A stretch of 64,000 bases of DNA, taken from Variovorax sp. PBL-E5. Its GTDB lineage: Bacteria > Pseudomonadota > Gammaproteobacteria > Burkholderiales > Burkholderiaceae_C. The notes beneath the pieces were generated by a model. That model ran no database searches. It had not been told where the DNA came from and was given only the letters and a program-made list of their open reading frames with translations. Positions 17,108 through 27,513 of the stretch are shown in pieces (the first letter of the stretch is position 1; every line of letters begins with the position of its first letter). The position numbers and the translations under genes were made by a program. The stretch spans positions 4,304,001 through 4,368,000 of the forward strand of contig NZ_LR594671.1 in NCBI RefSeq assembly GCF_901827185.1, read 5' to 3'.

Positions 17108-18097
17108 TCAGATCTCGAACTGCGGCTGCAGCTCGCGGATGCGCTTCATGGCCACGCCCGCGGCCGCCGTGCGGGTTTCGACGCCGAGCTTGACGTAGAC
17201 GCGCTCCAGGTGCTTCTTGGCGGTGGCCGGGCTGCTGCCGAGGATCTCGCCGATGTCCTTGTTGGTCTTGCCCTTGACCACCCAGTAGAGCACCTCGGCC
17301 TCGCGCGCGGTGAGCTTCAGGCTCAGGCTCATGGCCTCGATGACGGCGGTGCCGGAGGCCTCTCGCATGATGATCAGCCAGTCGTCGCCGCCGTCGTCGT
17401 GGCCGGTCTGCTGGTGCAGCCGCAGACTCAGGCTGGCCGCGCCCTGCGCGATCGACAGCACGGGCGGTTCGATCTGGCGCTGCTCGGCATCGGGCAGATG
17501 GCGCCGCAGCCATTCGAGCACGACCGGCGGCGTCGCCGGGGCGCTGGTGCCGCAATAGCGCAGCAGCAGGTCGCGCGCCAGCGCGGTCTGCCAGATCAGC
17601 TTGCCCTCAGGCATGCGCACGGTGATGCTGGCGTAGCCGAAGGCATCGAGCGCGTTGCGCGCCTGCCCGGCCTGCTGCGCCGCCTGGCGCGCGCGGCGTG
17701 CGCCCTGCAGATGCACGTTCATGCGCGCCAGCACTTCCTTGGGCTTGATCGGCTTGGTCACGTAGTCGACGCCGCCGGCCTCGAGGGCGGCCACCAGGTG
17801 CTCGGTGTCGGTCAGGCCGGTCATGAAGACGATCGGGATGTGCGCGGTCGCGGCATCGGCCTTCAGGCGGCGCGCAACCTCGAAGCCGTCGATGCCCGGC
17901 ATCATCGCGTCGAGCAACACGATGTCGGGCCGGGCCTGCGCCGCGCGCTGCAGCGCCTGCTCGCCGCTGGTCGCGACCAGCACGGTGTAGCCCGATTCGT
18001 CGAGCGCGTCGTGCAGCACCGCGAGGTTGTCGGGCACGTCGTCGACGATCAGCACGAGGTCGCTGTTGGCGGCGATGCTGCGGGCCAGGTCATTCAC
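17108..18097 (-). CDS. LuxR-type response regulator paired with the NCS1-kinase fusion
   Basis: A 329-residue regulator starting at a GTG. The N-terminal receiver domain has VLIVDDVPDNLAVL, the phospho-acceptor in IVLLDAMMPGIDGFE, VFMTGLTD and the lysine in YVTKPIKPKEVL. The middle 120 residues are a PAS-like linker without clear motifs. The C-terminal LuxR helix-turn-helix reads LTAREAEVLYWVVKGKTNKD followed by IGEILGSSPATAKKHLERVY. The GTG start overlaps the stop of the kinase gene (GTGA), so the two form a coupled two-component pair. The location opposite ureA suggests control of urease or nitrogen-source uptake (inference). Confidence 0.9.
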   Translation of the reverse strand: MNDLARSIAANSDLVLIVDDVPDNLAVLHDALDESGYTVLVATSGEQALQRAAQARPDIVLLDAMMPGIDGFEVARRLKADAATAHIPIVFMTGLTDTEHLVAALEAGGVDYVTKPIKPKEVLARMNVHLQGARRARQAAQQAGQARNALDAFGYASITVRMPEGKLIWQTALARDLLLRYCGTSAPATPPVVLEWLRRHLPDAEQRQIEPPVLSIAQGAASLSLRLHQQTGHDDGGDDWLIIMREASGTAVIEAMSLSLKLTAREAEVLYWVVKGKTNKDIGEILGSSPATAKKHLERVYVKLGVETRTAAAGVAMKRIRELQPQFEI

Positions 18098-21000
18098 GGC
18101 CGGTCCTCGCGCGCCAGTGCGAGCACGGGCGGGCCGCACTCGATCTTTTCGAACTGGAACTGGCGTGCCAGCGCGCGCTGCACCGCGGTCCAACCGGTGC
18201 ACTCCGGCTCGGCCGCGTCGATGTCGTCGAGCTGGTTCATGATGCCGCGAAAGTAGCCCAGGCCCACCGCTTCGGCCAACGCCTGCAGCCGATGCGCCGC
18301 AGGCCTGACCAGCGAGGACTGCATGGGCGCGGGCGGTGCGCTGGCGCTCGCAGTCCAGCGCAGCCCGAGCCGGCGCTCCAGCCAGTCGAGCAGCTCGCTG
18401 TGCCGCACGGGCTTGACGAAGAAATCGTCCGGCGTGATGCCGGCATCGTTGTCCAGCCGCTTGTCGAAGGCGTTGGCGGACACGATCGCCACCGGCGCTT
18501 GCGCAAGCCCGAGCCGGCGCGCGCGGCGGATGGTTTCCCAGCCGTCGATGCCGGGCATCGCGAGGTCGACGAACATCGCGTCGGGGCGCCATCCGGCCGC
18601 GACCAGGTCAAGCGCATCGTGGCCGCTGGCCGCCGTGCGCAGTTCGAAGCCCAGCGGCGCCAGCACCTGCACGAGCAGCTCGCGATCCTCCTCCTCGTTG
18701 TCGACCACCAGCACGCGGCGGCGCGGGCCTTCGTAGCCGCGCCGGGCGGGCGCCGCGCGCGTCCTGCGCCGGCCGCCGGCCACGGGCGCCTCGTGCACAT
18801 GGGGCAGGAACAGCCGCACGCGAAACACCGAGCCGGCGCCGGGCGTGCTCTGCACCGTCATCTCGCCGCCCATCAGGTCGATCAGCATCTTGGCGATCGT
18901 CAGGCCGAGGCCCGCGCCCGGCGCGGACGGGCCGGCGGTCGCGCCGCGCGCGAAGGGCTCGAAGATGCGGCCCAGTTCCCCGGCCGACATGCCCGGGCCG
19001 GTGTCCTCGATCTCGATCGCCGCGAACTCGCGCGCGTAGCGCAGGCGCAGCGTGACCTGGCCGGCGGCGGTGAACTTGATCGCATTGCCCAGCAGGTTGA
19101 TGAGGATCTGCCGCACGCGCCCTTCGTCGGCACGCACCCGCTCGGGCAAGGGGCCGCTGGGCTCGAAGCGGAAGGCCAGCCCTTTCTCGGCGGCCTGCAG
19201 CTCGAACATGTCGGCCAGCTCGCTCACGAGCTCGGCGAAGTACATCGGCCGGGCATTGAGCGTGAGCTTGCCGGCCTCGATGTGCGCGATGTCGAGCGTG
19301 CCCTCGATCAGCGACAGCAGATGCTCGCCGCCGCGCCGGATCACCGCCACGGCCTGCCGGCGGTGCGGCGGCACGGCCGCGTCCTCGCCCATCAGCTGCG
19401 CATAGCCGAGGATGCTGTTGAGCGGCGTGCGCAGCTCGTGGCTGATGGCGCTGATGTAGCGGCTCTTGGCCTGGTTGGCCTGGTCGGCCGCGAGCCTGGC
19501 GCGCTCGGCGGCCAGCGTGGCGGCCTGCAGCGCGCGGTCGGTCTCGCGGTGGCGTTCGATCTCGTGCACCAGCAGATGGGTCTGGCGGTTCGACTCTTCC
19601 TGCGCCACCTTGCGGCTCTGGTGCGCGAGCACCAGCCACCAGGCGACGATGCCGGCGATCACCAGCAGCGCCATGTAGGCCTTCAGGAAACCCGAGCGCA
19701 GCGACGCCGGCTGCATGTCGGGCAGCATGCCTTCGCCGAGCACGCGGTCGCCGAGCGCGCGCAGTTCCTGCTGATAGAGCACGCCGAACACGGCCGCGAG
19801 CAGCGGCACGACGATCAGCATCAGCAGCATGAAGTGGCCGAGGCCGGTGTCGAGGTAGGGCCAGACGCGCCGCGGCAGCAGCCAGCGCAAGGCGCCCGAC
19901 CATTGCGCCGACAGACTCGCCTCGGGCTTGCACAGGTCGCCGCAGCGCGCGTCGAGCGTGCAGCACAGCGAACAGATCGGGCCCTGGTAGGCGGGGCAAT
20001 GCGCCATGTCCGGGCCTTCGTAGTCGCGCTCGCAGATGACGCAGCGCTGCACCGCGAACCGCCGGTCGCCGCTGCCGGCACCGGATTCGACGCACGCCCA
20101 GCGCACCGCCGCGCCGCTCGCGGCCGGCGCGAAAGGCGCGGCGGCTGTGTCTTGCGGCGCCCGCGCGATGTAGTACTTGCCGCGCGTGGCCCAGGCGATC
20201 AGCGGCGACGCAACGAAGGCCGTACCGAGCGCGATCAGCGCCGAGAAGGCCTGTGCCAGCGGGCCGAACAGGCCGAGGTGCGCGCTGATCGACAGCACTG
20301 AGGCCAGCGCCATCGCGCCGACGCCGACCGGGTTGATGTCCCACAGGTGCGCGCGCTTGAATTCGATGCCGGGCGGCGAGAGCCCGAGCGGCTTGTTGAT
20401 GACCAGGTCGGCCACCACCGCCATCATCCAGGCGATGGCGATGTTGGCGTAGAGGCCGAGCACGTCGCCCAGGGCCTCGAACACGTTCATCTCCATCAGC
20501 ATGAAGGCGATCAGCGCATTGAAGACGACCCACACCACGCGCCCCGGATGGCTGTGCGTGACGCGCGAGAAGAAATTGCTCCACGCGAGCGAGCCCGCAT
20601 AGGCGTTGGTGACGTTGATCTTGAGCTGCGAGATCACCACGAAGGTCGCGGTCGCCACCACCGCCCAGCCGTAGTTCGGAAAGACGTACTCGTAGGCGGC
20701 CAGGTACATCTGGTTGGGATCGACCGCGCGCTCGGGCGGCACCATGTGGCTGATGGCGAGGTAGGCCAGCAGCGCGCCGCCCAGCATCTTCAGCACGCCG
20801 AGCACGACCCAGCCCGGACCGCCCGCGAGCACGCCGGCCCACCAGCGGCCGCGGTTGGCGGCCGTGCGCGCCGGCATGAAACGCAGATAGTCGGCCTGCT
20901 CGCCCATCTGCGTGATCAGCGCGATGCCGACGGTGAGGGCAGCACCGAACAAGTGCAGATCGAAACCCGCGGCCTCGGACTTGACGCCGTTGTAGTGCGC

Positions 21001-21681
21001 GATGCCGGCGAACGCACCAGGATCGCGCGCCAGCACATAGCCGAAGGGCACGACCAGCATCAGCAGCCAGAGCGGCTGGGTCCAGATCTGCAGCCGGCTG
21101 ATGGCCGAGATGCCATGGGTGACGAGCGGAATCACGACCAGCGCGCAGACCAGGTAGCCCCAGACCGGCGGCACGCCGAGCGCGAGCTCGAGCGCATAGG
21201 CCATCACCGCCGCCTCGAGCGCGAAGAAGATGAAGGTGAAGGATGCGTAGATCAGCGAGGTCAGCGTCGAGCCGATGTAGCCGAAGCCCGAGCCGCGCGT
21301 GAGCAGGTCCATGTCGACGCCGTAGCGCGCCGCATAGACGCTGATCGGCAGGCCGGCCAGGAAGATGATCAGCCCCGTGACCAGGATGGCCCAGAAGGCA
21401 TTGGCGAAGCCGTACTGCACCAGCAGCGTGGCGCCGACCGCCTCGAGGATCAGGAACGAGGCCGCGCCGCCGAAGGCCGTGCCGGCGACGCGCCATTCGG
21501 ACATCCGTCGAAAGCGCTGCGGCGTGTAGCGCAGCGCGTAGTCCTCCAGCGTCTCGCTGGCGACCCAGCTGTTGTAGTCGCGCCGGACCTTGACGATGCG
21601 CTGCGGCGCTTCGTCACTTGGCGCAGGGGGAACGGCGGCGGTGTGCACACCCTGGCGGGTGCAGGTTCCGTGCCACGGCAT
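18094..21681 (-). CDS. NCS1-family permease / hybrid sensor histidine kinase / receiver fusion
   Basis: About 1195 residues with three parts. The first 500 residues are an NCS1 (purine-cytosine/allantoin permease, CodB-like) transporter fold with about twelve membrane spans (YTPQRFRRMSEWRVAG, FGYIGSTLTSLIYASF, GEQADYLRFMP, LKINVTNAYAGSLAW). Then comes a Cys-rich segment (RCVICERDYEGPDMAHC and SLCCTLDARCGDLC) and two more spans. A histidine kinase follows with H-box SAISHELRTPLNSILGYAQL, N-box NLLGNAIKFT and G-boxes DTGPGM and GAGLGLTIAK. Last is a receiver domain (VLVVDNEEEDRELL, MFVDLAMPGIDGWE, FFVKPV). It probably senses a transported nitrogen compound, by analogy with CbrA (an SSS-transporter kinase). 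The ATG at 21681 is chosen; a GTG at 21648 or an ATG at 21756 overlapping ureA are alternatives. Confidence 0.88.
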   Translation of the reverse strand: MPWHGTCTRQGVHTAAVPPAPSDEAPQRIVKVRRDYNSWVASETLEDYALRYTPQRFRRMSEWRVAGTAFGGAASFLILEAVGATLLVQYGFANAFWAILVTGLIIFLAGLPISVYAARYGVDMDLLTRGSGFGYIGSTLTSLIYASFTFIFFALEAAVMAYALELALGVPPVWGYLVCALVVIPLVTHGISAISRLQIWTQPLWLLMLVVPFGYVLARDPGAFAGIAHYNGVKSEAAGFDLHLFGAALTVGIALITQMGEQADYLRFMPARTAANRGRWWAGVLAGGPGWVVLGVLKMLGGALLAYLAISHMVPPERAVDPNQMYLAAYEYVFPNYGWAVVATATFVVISQLKINVTNAYAGSLAWSNFFSRVTHSHPGRVVWVVFNALIAFMLMEMNVFEALGDVLGLYANIAIAWMMAVVADLVINKPLGLSPPGIEFKRAHLWDINPVGVGAMALASVLSISAHLGLFGPLAQAFSALIALGTAFVASPLIAWATRGKYYIARAPQDTAAAPFAPAASGAAVRWACVESGAGSGDRRFAVQRCVICERDYEGPDMAHCPAYQGPICSLCCTLDARCGDLCKPEASLSAQWSGALRWLLPRRVWPYLDTGLGHFMLLMLIVVPLLAAVFGVLYQQELRALGDRVLGEGMLPDMQPASLRSGFLKAYMALLVIAGIVAWWLVLAHQSRKVAQEESNRQTHLLVHEIERHRETDRALQAATLAAERARLAADQANQAKSRYISAISHELRTPLNSILGYAQLMGEDAAVPPHRRQAVAVIRRGGEHLLSLIEGTLDIAHIEAGKLTLNARPMYFAELVSELADMFELQAAEKGLAFRFEPSGPLPERVRADEGRVRQILINLLGNAIKFTAAGQVTLRLRYAREFAAIEIEDTGPGMSAGELGRIFEPFARGATAGPSAPGAGLGLTIAKMLIDLMGGEMTVQSTPGAGSVFRVRLFLPHVHEAPVAGGRRRTRAAPARRGYEGPRRRVLVVDNEEEDRELLVQVLAPLGFELRTAASGHDALDLVAAGWRPDAMFVDLAMPGIDGWETIRRARRLGLAQAPVAIVSANAFDKRLDNDAGITPDDFFVKPVRHSELLDWLERRLGLRWTASASAPPAPMQSSLVRPAAHRLQALAEAVGLGYFRGIMNQLDDIDAAEPECTGWTAVQRALARQFQFEKIECGPPVLALAREDRP

Positions 21682-21684
21682 GAC

Positions 21685-21713
21685 TGTTGCAATGCGCACA
21701 GGATGCCCATAAT
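21685..21713 (+). promoter_or_regulatory. Possible sigma-70 promoter for ureA
   Basis: In the 62-bp gap between the divergent kinase and ureA, CATAAT at 21708-21713 is a good -10 match. TGTTGC at 21685-21690 (17-bp spacing) is a weak -35. The -10 lies 30 bp before the ureA start. This is pattern matching only. Confidence 0.35.
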
Positions 21714-21743
21714 GGCCTGCCTTCGCTGCCACCCGATCTGCCC

Positions 21744-22046
21744 ATGGAACTGACACCGCGCGAAAAAGACAAGCTGCTGATCTTCACCGCCGGCCTCTTG
21801 GCCGAAAGGCGCCGCGCCCGCGGGCTCAAGCTCAACTATCCGGAGGCCGTGGCGCTGATCTCGGCCGCCGTGATGGAAGGCGCGCGCGACGGCAAGAGCG
21901 TGGCCGCGCTGATGAGCGAAGGCCGCACCGTGCTCGCACGCGCCGACGTGATGGACGGTGTCGCCGAGATGATTCCGGACATCCAGGTCGAAGCGACTTT
22001 TCCCGACGGCACCAAGCTCGTGACGGTGCACCAGCCGATCTTATGA
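21744..22046 (+). CDS. ureA: Urease subunit gamma
   Basis: A 100-residue protein, the standard UreA length, starting [20 protein letters not shown]. It has the family segments [18 protein letters not shown] and a C-terminus [19 protein letters not shown]. It forms the urease apoenzyme with UreB and UreC in the cytoplasm. The start at 21744 matches homologues; an upstream in-frame ATG would add 19 unlikely residues. Unusually, no ureD gene precedes it. The divergent sensor-kinase gene takes that place. Confidence 0.96.
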   Translation: MELTPREKDKLLIFTAGLLAERRRARGLKLNYPEAVALISAAVMEGARDGKSVAALMSEGRTVLARADVMDGVAEMIPDIQVEATFPDGTKLVTVHQPIL

Positions 22047-22049
22047 CTC

Positions 22050-22136
22050 GCCCCCAGGCTTGCCCACTTCGTGTGGCCGCCCACCCCCTGCCGGGGGCAA
22101 CACCAGCGGCCCGGCCAAGCCGGTTCCGCGGTGCTC
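22050..22136. repeat. Structured dispersed-repeat-like element between ureA and ureJ
   Basis: The 122-bp gap after ureA holds two hairpins: CCCCC-TGCC-GGGGG (22084-22097) and CCGGC-CAA-GCCGG (22111-22123). The second is flanked by an imperfect outer stem (CACCAGCGG with CCGCGGTG). The wording of this element (CGCCCCCAGGCTTGCCCACT, GCAACACCAGCGGCCCGGC, AAGCCGGTTCCGCGGTG) matches, from memory, an intergenic repeat common in Comamonadaceae genomes. It could dampen or stabilise the ure transcript. Identity as a repeat cannot be shown from one copy. Confidence 0.5.
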
Positions 22137-22168
22137 CTGATATCTGACCGCCCTCACTGGAGATCCCC

Positions 22169-22768
22169 ATGCGCATTCATCGTCCTGCCTTTGCCGCTCT
22201 GATCGCGGCTGCCTTGCCACTGGCCGCGAGCGCCCACACCGGCGTCGACGGCGGCCTGCACCACGGCTTCGTGACCGGCTTCCTTCATCCGCTGACGGGT
22301 GCCGACCACCTGGCGGCGATGGTCGCGGTCGGTCTCTGGAGCGCCCTCACCGCGCGGCGCGCCTGGCCCGATCTGCTGTGGGCGCCGCTGGGCTTCGCGG
22401 GCATGCTGCTGGCCGGTGCGCTGGCCGGGCTCGCAGGAGTGCAGCTGCCGGGGATGGAGCCAATGATCGCAGCCTCGCTGCTGGTGCTCGGGCTGCTGGT
22501 GCTCGCGCAGCGCCGGCTGCCGGCGCTCGCGGCCGCGGCGCTCGTCGGTGCGTTCGCCGTATTCCACGGTATCGCGCACGGGCACGAGCTGGCGGGCGAG
22601 TCCGGCGCCGCGCTCACGCTGGCCGGCATGCTCGCCGCCACGGTGCTGCTGCATGCGAGCGGCCTCGCGGTCGGCTGGACGCTGCGCCACACGCACCGCT
22701 GGCTGCCGCGCGTGGCTGGCGCCGCGGTCGCGGTGTTCGGCGTCGCATTGCTCGGCGGCCTCGCATGA
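22169..22768 (+). CDS. ureJ: HupE/UreJ family membrane protein, probable nickel transporter
   Basis: A 199-residue membrane protein with a signal sequence ([12 protein letters not shown]) and about six spans. It has the HupE/UreJ metal motif [20 protein letters not shown] and a second histidine cluster [13 protein letters not shown]. These proteins supply nickel to urease or hydrogenase. The position between ureA and ureB, a 4-bp overlap with ureB (ATGA) and the absence of hydrogenase genes support UreJ. Confidence 0.88.
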   Translation: MRIHRPAFAALIAAALPLAASAHTGVDGGLHHGFVTGFLHPLTGADHLAAMVAVGLWSALTARRAWPDLLWAPLGFAGMLLAGALAGLAGVQLPGMEPMIAASLLVLGLLVLAQRRLPALAAAALVGAFAVFHGIAHGHELAGESGAALTLAGMLAATVLLHASGLAVGWTLRHTHRWLPRVAGAAVAVFGVALLGGLA

Positions 22769-23069
22769 CGCCCGGCGAGCTGATCACCGACGACGGCGGG
22801 CACATCCTCAACCCCGGGCGCCGCACCGCGACGCTGGTGGTCCAGAACACGGCCGACCGGCCGATCCAGGTCGGCTCGCACTACCACTTTGCCGAGACCA
22901 ATGGCGCACTGGGCTTCGATCGCGAAGCCGCGCGCGGCATGCGTTTGAACATCGCGTCCGGTACGGCTGTGCGCTTCGAACCGGGCCAGCAGCGCACGGT
23001 CGAATTGGTCGACTTGGCAGGCGATCGCGTGGTCTACGGCTTCCGCGGCCTCGTGCAAGGAAAACTCTG

Positions 23070-23070
<1 letters not shown>
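22765..23070 (+). CDS. ureB: Urease subunit beta
   Basis: A 101-residue protein, typical for UreB, starting [20 protein letters not shown]. It includes the conserved [41 protein letters not shown] and [12 protein letters not shown]. It overlaps ureJ by 4 bp and the ureC start by 1 bp (TGATG). It helps hold the flap over the nickel site in the UreABC trimer. Confidence 0.95.
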
Positions 23071-24788
<1,718 letters not shown>

Positions 24789-24790
24789 GC

Positions 24791-24809
24791 CTCGGCCCTG
24801 GGTGCCGAG
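24791..24809 (+). terminator. Hairpin just after ureC
   Basis: CTCGGC-CCTGGGT-GCCGAG forms a perfect 6-bp stem starting 3 bp after the ureC stop. There is no T-run, so it may be a weak terminator or an mRNA end-protecting hairpin separating ureC from the inserted module and ureEFG. Confidence 0.35.
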
Positions 24810-24873
24810 CGCGACGCGCTGTGGCGCGGCATCGTGGCGCACTGTCACTATGAGGCCTGGTAGCCGCTGCCTC

Positions 24874-25266
24874 TCAGCCAGGCCGGGATTTTCGATACTC
24901 ACGAATCCACTGCGCAAAGCCTTCCTCATCGGTCGTGCCGGCGGCAACGTCGAACATCACCAGCGTGGCCTCGGCCTGCGTCGCAACCAGGCGTTGACCG
25001 TTCAAAGCGAGAAACAGACCCGTCGCAAGAAATGCGACGCGCCTGTTGCCGTCAATGAATGGATGGTTCTTGACCAGCCCGATGCCATAGGCGGCGGCCA
25101 GTTCGGCCAGATCGGGCTTGCCATAGGCAACCCGATGAAGCGGCCGCGCCAGCGCCGATTCGAGCAGGCTCTCGTCACGCAAGCCGGGCGCGCCCCCATG
25201 TTCAGCCAGGCTCTCGTCATGCAGGAGCATCAGCGCCCGGCGATCGAGCCAGCGCCACGGGCTCAT
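24874..25266 (-). CDS. doc: Doc-type (death-on-curing, Fic fold) toxin
   Basis: A 130-residue Fic/Doc protein starting MSPWRWLDRRALMLLHDESL, with the catalytic motif NHPFIDGNRRVAFLATGLFL. Doc toxins phosphorylate EF-Tu and stop translation. The conserved histidine, aspartate, asparagine and arginines are all present, so it looks intact. It overlaps its antitoxin gene by 4 bp (ATGA). The pair lies antisense to, and inside, the urease cluster. Confidence 0.9.
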   Translation of the reverse strand: MSPWRWLDRRALMLLHDESLAEHGGAPGLRDESLLESALARPLHRVAYGKPDLAELAAAYGIGLVKNHPFIDGNRRVAFLATGLFLALNGQRLVATQAEATLVMFDVAAGTTDEEGFAQWIREYRKSRPG

Positions 25267-25487
25267 TTGGCCAGTTGATGGAAGGTCTCGCGATACTCGC
25301 GCATGAACTCACGACCCAGTTTCAGCTGTTCTTCGACATCGGGGTCGTAAGGGGTCAGCGTCACGCCATGGATCGTTTCGGTCATGAACAGCGTGTCACC
25401 TTTCTCGAGCTTCAACCGTGCCAATACCTCCCGAGGAAGAATCACGCCGACGGAGTTGCCGATTCGGGTCAGTTTCAGTGCCGTCAT
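25263..25487 (-). CDS. AbrB/MazE-type antitoxin of the Doc module
   Basis: A 74-residue protein with the SpoVT/AbrB swapped-hairpin DNA-binding domain (TALKLTRIGNSVGVILPREV, LARLKLEKGDTLFM) and an acidic tail (EEQLKLGREFMREYRETF) likely to neutralise Doc. The ATG at 25487 is favoured because AAAGG lies about 8 bases upstream; a GTG one codon earlier is also open. The upstream region holds a GTTATAAC palindrome (25502-25509) that could serve as operator/-10 for autoregulation. Confidence 0.87.
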   Translation of the reverse strand: MTALKLTRIGNSVGVILPREVLARLKLEKGDTLFMTETIHGVTLTPYDPDVEEQLKLGREFMREYRETFHQLAK

Positions 25488-25557
25488 CACGATGCCTTTG
25501 AGTTATAACAAGCGTTAGATTATCGACACCCCGTCCCCAACTGCAAGGCTTTCGCCC

Positions 25558-26151
25558 ATGCTCACAGCCAACAAACTCATGCCCCAGGGCGGCGGCCTCG
25601 CGCCCGTGCTGCTGCGGCGTGCCGCCACCATCGAACTCGACTGGGACGTGCGCCAGAAAAGCCGCTTCGACACCGCCGATTCGCAGGGCCGCCAGCTCGG
25701 CGTGTTCCTGCCGCGCGGCACCGCGGTGCGCGGCGGCGACGTGCTGGTGGCCGAGGACGGCTCGCTGATCAAGGTCATCGCGGCGCCGCAACCGGTGCTG
25801 GTCATCACGCACTGCACCGAACACGGCACGCCCTTCGACCTGATGCGCGCGGCCTATCACCTGGGCAACCGGCACGTGCCGATCGAGCTCAGGCCTGATC
25901 ATCTGAAGATCGAGCCCGACCATGTGCTGGCCGGCATGCTGCGATCGATGCATCTGATCGTGCGCGAAGCCGACGAGCCCTTCGAACCCGAAGGCGGCGC
26001 CTATGGCGCATCGGGCAGTGGACACGGCCATTCGCATGGCACGCCGCCCGTCGGGCCGGTGCTGCATCCGGATGCCTATGCCGGCGCGAATGCGCAGGAC
26101 CATGGCCATTCGCACGACGGCCACGATCATTCGCACGGCCACTCGCATTGA
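25558..26151 (+). CDS. ureE: Urease accessory protein UreE (nickel chaperone)
   Basis: A 197-residue protein. The N-terminal domain ([20 protein letters not shown]) and the metal-binding domain ([30 protein letters not shown]) match UreE. The tail is His-rich (GHGHSHG, then [17 protein letters not shown]) and binds nickel. It delivers nickel to the UreFG complex. It is separated from ureC by the antisense toxin-antitoxin pair but overlaps ureF by 4 bp. Confidence 0.94.
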   Translation: MLTANKLMPQGGGLAPVLLRRAATIELDWDVRQKSRFDTADSQGRQLGVFLPRGTAVRGGDVLVAEDGSLIKVIAAPQPVLVITHCTEHGTPFDLMRAAYHLGNRHVPIELRPDHLKIEPDHVLAGMLRSMHLIVREADEPFEPEGGAYGASGSGHGHSHGTPPVGPVLHPDAYAGANAQDHGHSHDGHDHSHGHSH

Positions 26152-26840
26152 CGAACGACGCACCCGCCGCCCTGCCTGCCGCGAGCCTGCTGCAGCTGAT
26201 CTGGCTCGCGTCGCCGGCGCTGCCCATCGGCGGGTTTTCCTATTCGGAAGGCCTGGAGGCCGGCATCGAATGGGCTGGCCTCGCGCATGAAGAGGCAGTC
26301 TCCGACTGGCTCGCCGATCAGCTCCATCTGAGCCTGGCGCGCGCGGACCTGGCCGTGGCGGCGCAGGCGATCCCGGCCTGGCGCGTCGGCGACATGCCAC
26401 GCCTTCGCGCGCTCAATGCCTGGGTGTTCCAGACCCGCGAGTCGGCGGAGTTCCTGCTGCAGACCGAACAGATGGGCCGCTCCTTCGTCGAATGGCTCAA
26501 GCTGCACCATGCCGATGCCGCCACCGTCTTCGAGACCCTGCCGGCGTGCTATCCGATCGCCTTCGCCTTCGCGGCGAGCCGCAGCGGCGCGACGGCGCGC
26601 GATGCCTGCCTGGCCTTCGCCTTCGGCTGGGCCGAGAACCTGGTCGGCGCCGCGGTCAAGGCAGTGCCGCTGGGCCAGAGCGCCGGGCAGCGCATGCTCG
26701 GCCGGCTGGCGGCGGAAATTCCCGCGGCGGTCGATCATGCGATCACACTCGGGGACGACGAGCGCCAGGCTTTTGCGCCCATGCTCGCGATCCTGTCGGC
26801 CCGTCACGAAACCCAGTACTCGCGCCTTTTCAGAAGCTGA
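26148..26840 (+). CDS. ureF: Urease accessory protein UreF
   Basis: A 230-residue protein with the UreF signatures [48 protein letters not shown] and [20 protein letters not shown]. The start is a TTG overlapping the ureE stop (ATTGA), so translation probably depends on coupling to ureE. UreF links UreD to the UreG GTPase in the nickel-insertion complex. Confidence 0.93.
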   Translation: MTNDAPAALPAASLLQLIWLASPALPIGGFSYSEGLEAGIEWAGLAHEEAVSDWLADQLHLSLARADLAVAAQAIPAWRVGDMPRLRALNAWVFQTRESAEFLLQTEQMGRSFVEWLKLHHADAATVFETLPACYPIAFAFAASRSGATARDACLAFAFGWAENLVGAAVKAVPLGQSAGQRMLGRLAAEIPAAVDHAITLGDDERQAFAPMLAILSARHETQYSRLFRS

Positions 26841-26858
26841 TCACTCCCGCACGCCACC

Positions 26859-27506
26859 ATGTCCTCCGCCCTGCACCACATCGCCCATCGCACCAAGAGA
26901 CTGCCGCCACTGCGCGTGGGCATCGGCGGCCCGGTCGGCTCGGGCAAGACCACGCTGCTCGAAATGCTGTGCAAGGCGATGCGCGACAAGTACGACCTGA
27001 TCGCGATCACCAACGACATCTACACCAAGGAAGACCAGCGCCTGCTCACCGTCGCCGGCGCGCTGCCCGCCGAGCGGATCATGGGCGTGGAAACCGGCGG
27101 CTGCCCGCACACCGCGATCCGCGAGGATGCGTCGATCAATCTCGAAGCCATCGACCGCATGCTGGTCCAGTTTCCCGATGCCGACGTGGTGTTCGTCGAA
27201 TCCGGCGGCGACAACCTCGCCGCGACCTTCAGCCCCGAGCTCTCGGACCTCACGATCTACGTGATCGACGTCGCGGCCGGCGAGAAGATTCCACGCAAGG
27301 GCGGCCCCGGCATTACCAAGAGCGATCTGTTCGTGATCAACAAAACCGACCTCGCGCCCTACGTGGGCGCCGACCTCGGCGTGATGGAAGCCGACACGCG
27401 GCGCATGCGCCGTGCGCGGCCCTACGTGATGACCAACCTCAAGACCCACAGCGGCGTGGCCGAAGTGGTGGCCTTCATCGAGGAACGCGGCATGCTGGCC
27501 GCCTGA
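26859..27506 (+). CDS. ureG: Urease accessory GTPase UreG
   Basis: A 215-residue SIMIBI GTPase with P-loop [20 protein letters not shown], the [11 protein letters not shown] and [17 protein letters not shown] motifs (the CPH metal-binding motif is present), [16 protein letters not shown], and the guanine motif [11 protein letters not shown]. It drives GTP-dependent nickel transfer to UreC. It ends the urease operon, convergent with the next gene across 7 bp. Confidence 0.95.
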   Translation: MSSALHHIAHRTKRLPPLRVGIGGPVGSGKTTLLEMLCKAMRDKYDLIAITNDIYTKEDQRLLTVAGALPAERIMGVETGGCPHTAIREDASINLEAIDRMLVQFPDADVVFVESGGDNLAATFSPELSDLTIYVIDVAAGEKIPRKGGPGITKSDLFVINKTDLAPYVGADLGVMEADTRRMRRARPYVMTNLKTHSGVAEVVAFIEERGMLAA

Positions 27507-27513
27507 AGGCGGT

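Noticed and set aside
18292..20301. A 669-codon open frame antisense to the sensor kinase
   Set aside because: No recognisable domain; it is explained as the GC-skew shadow of the kinase gene.
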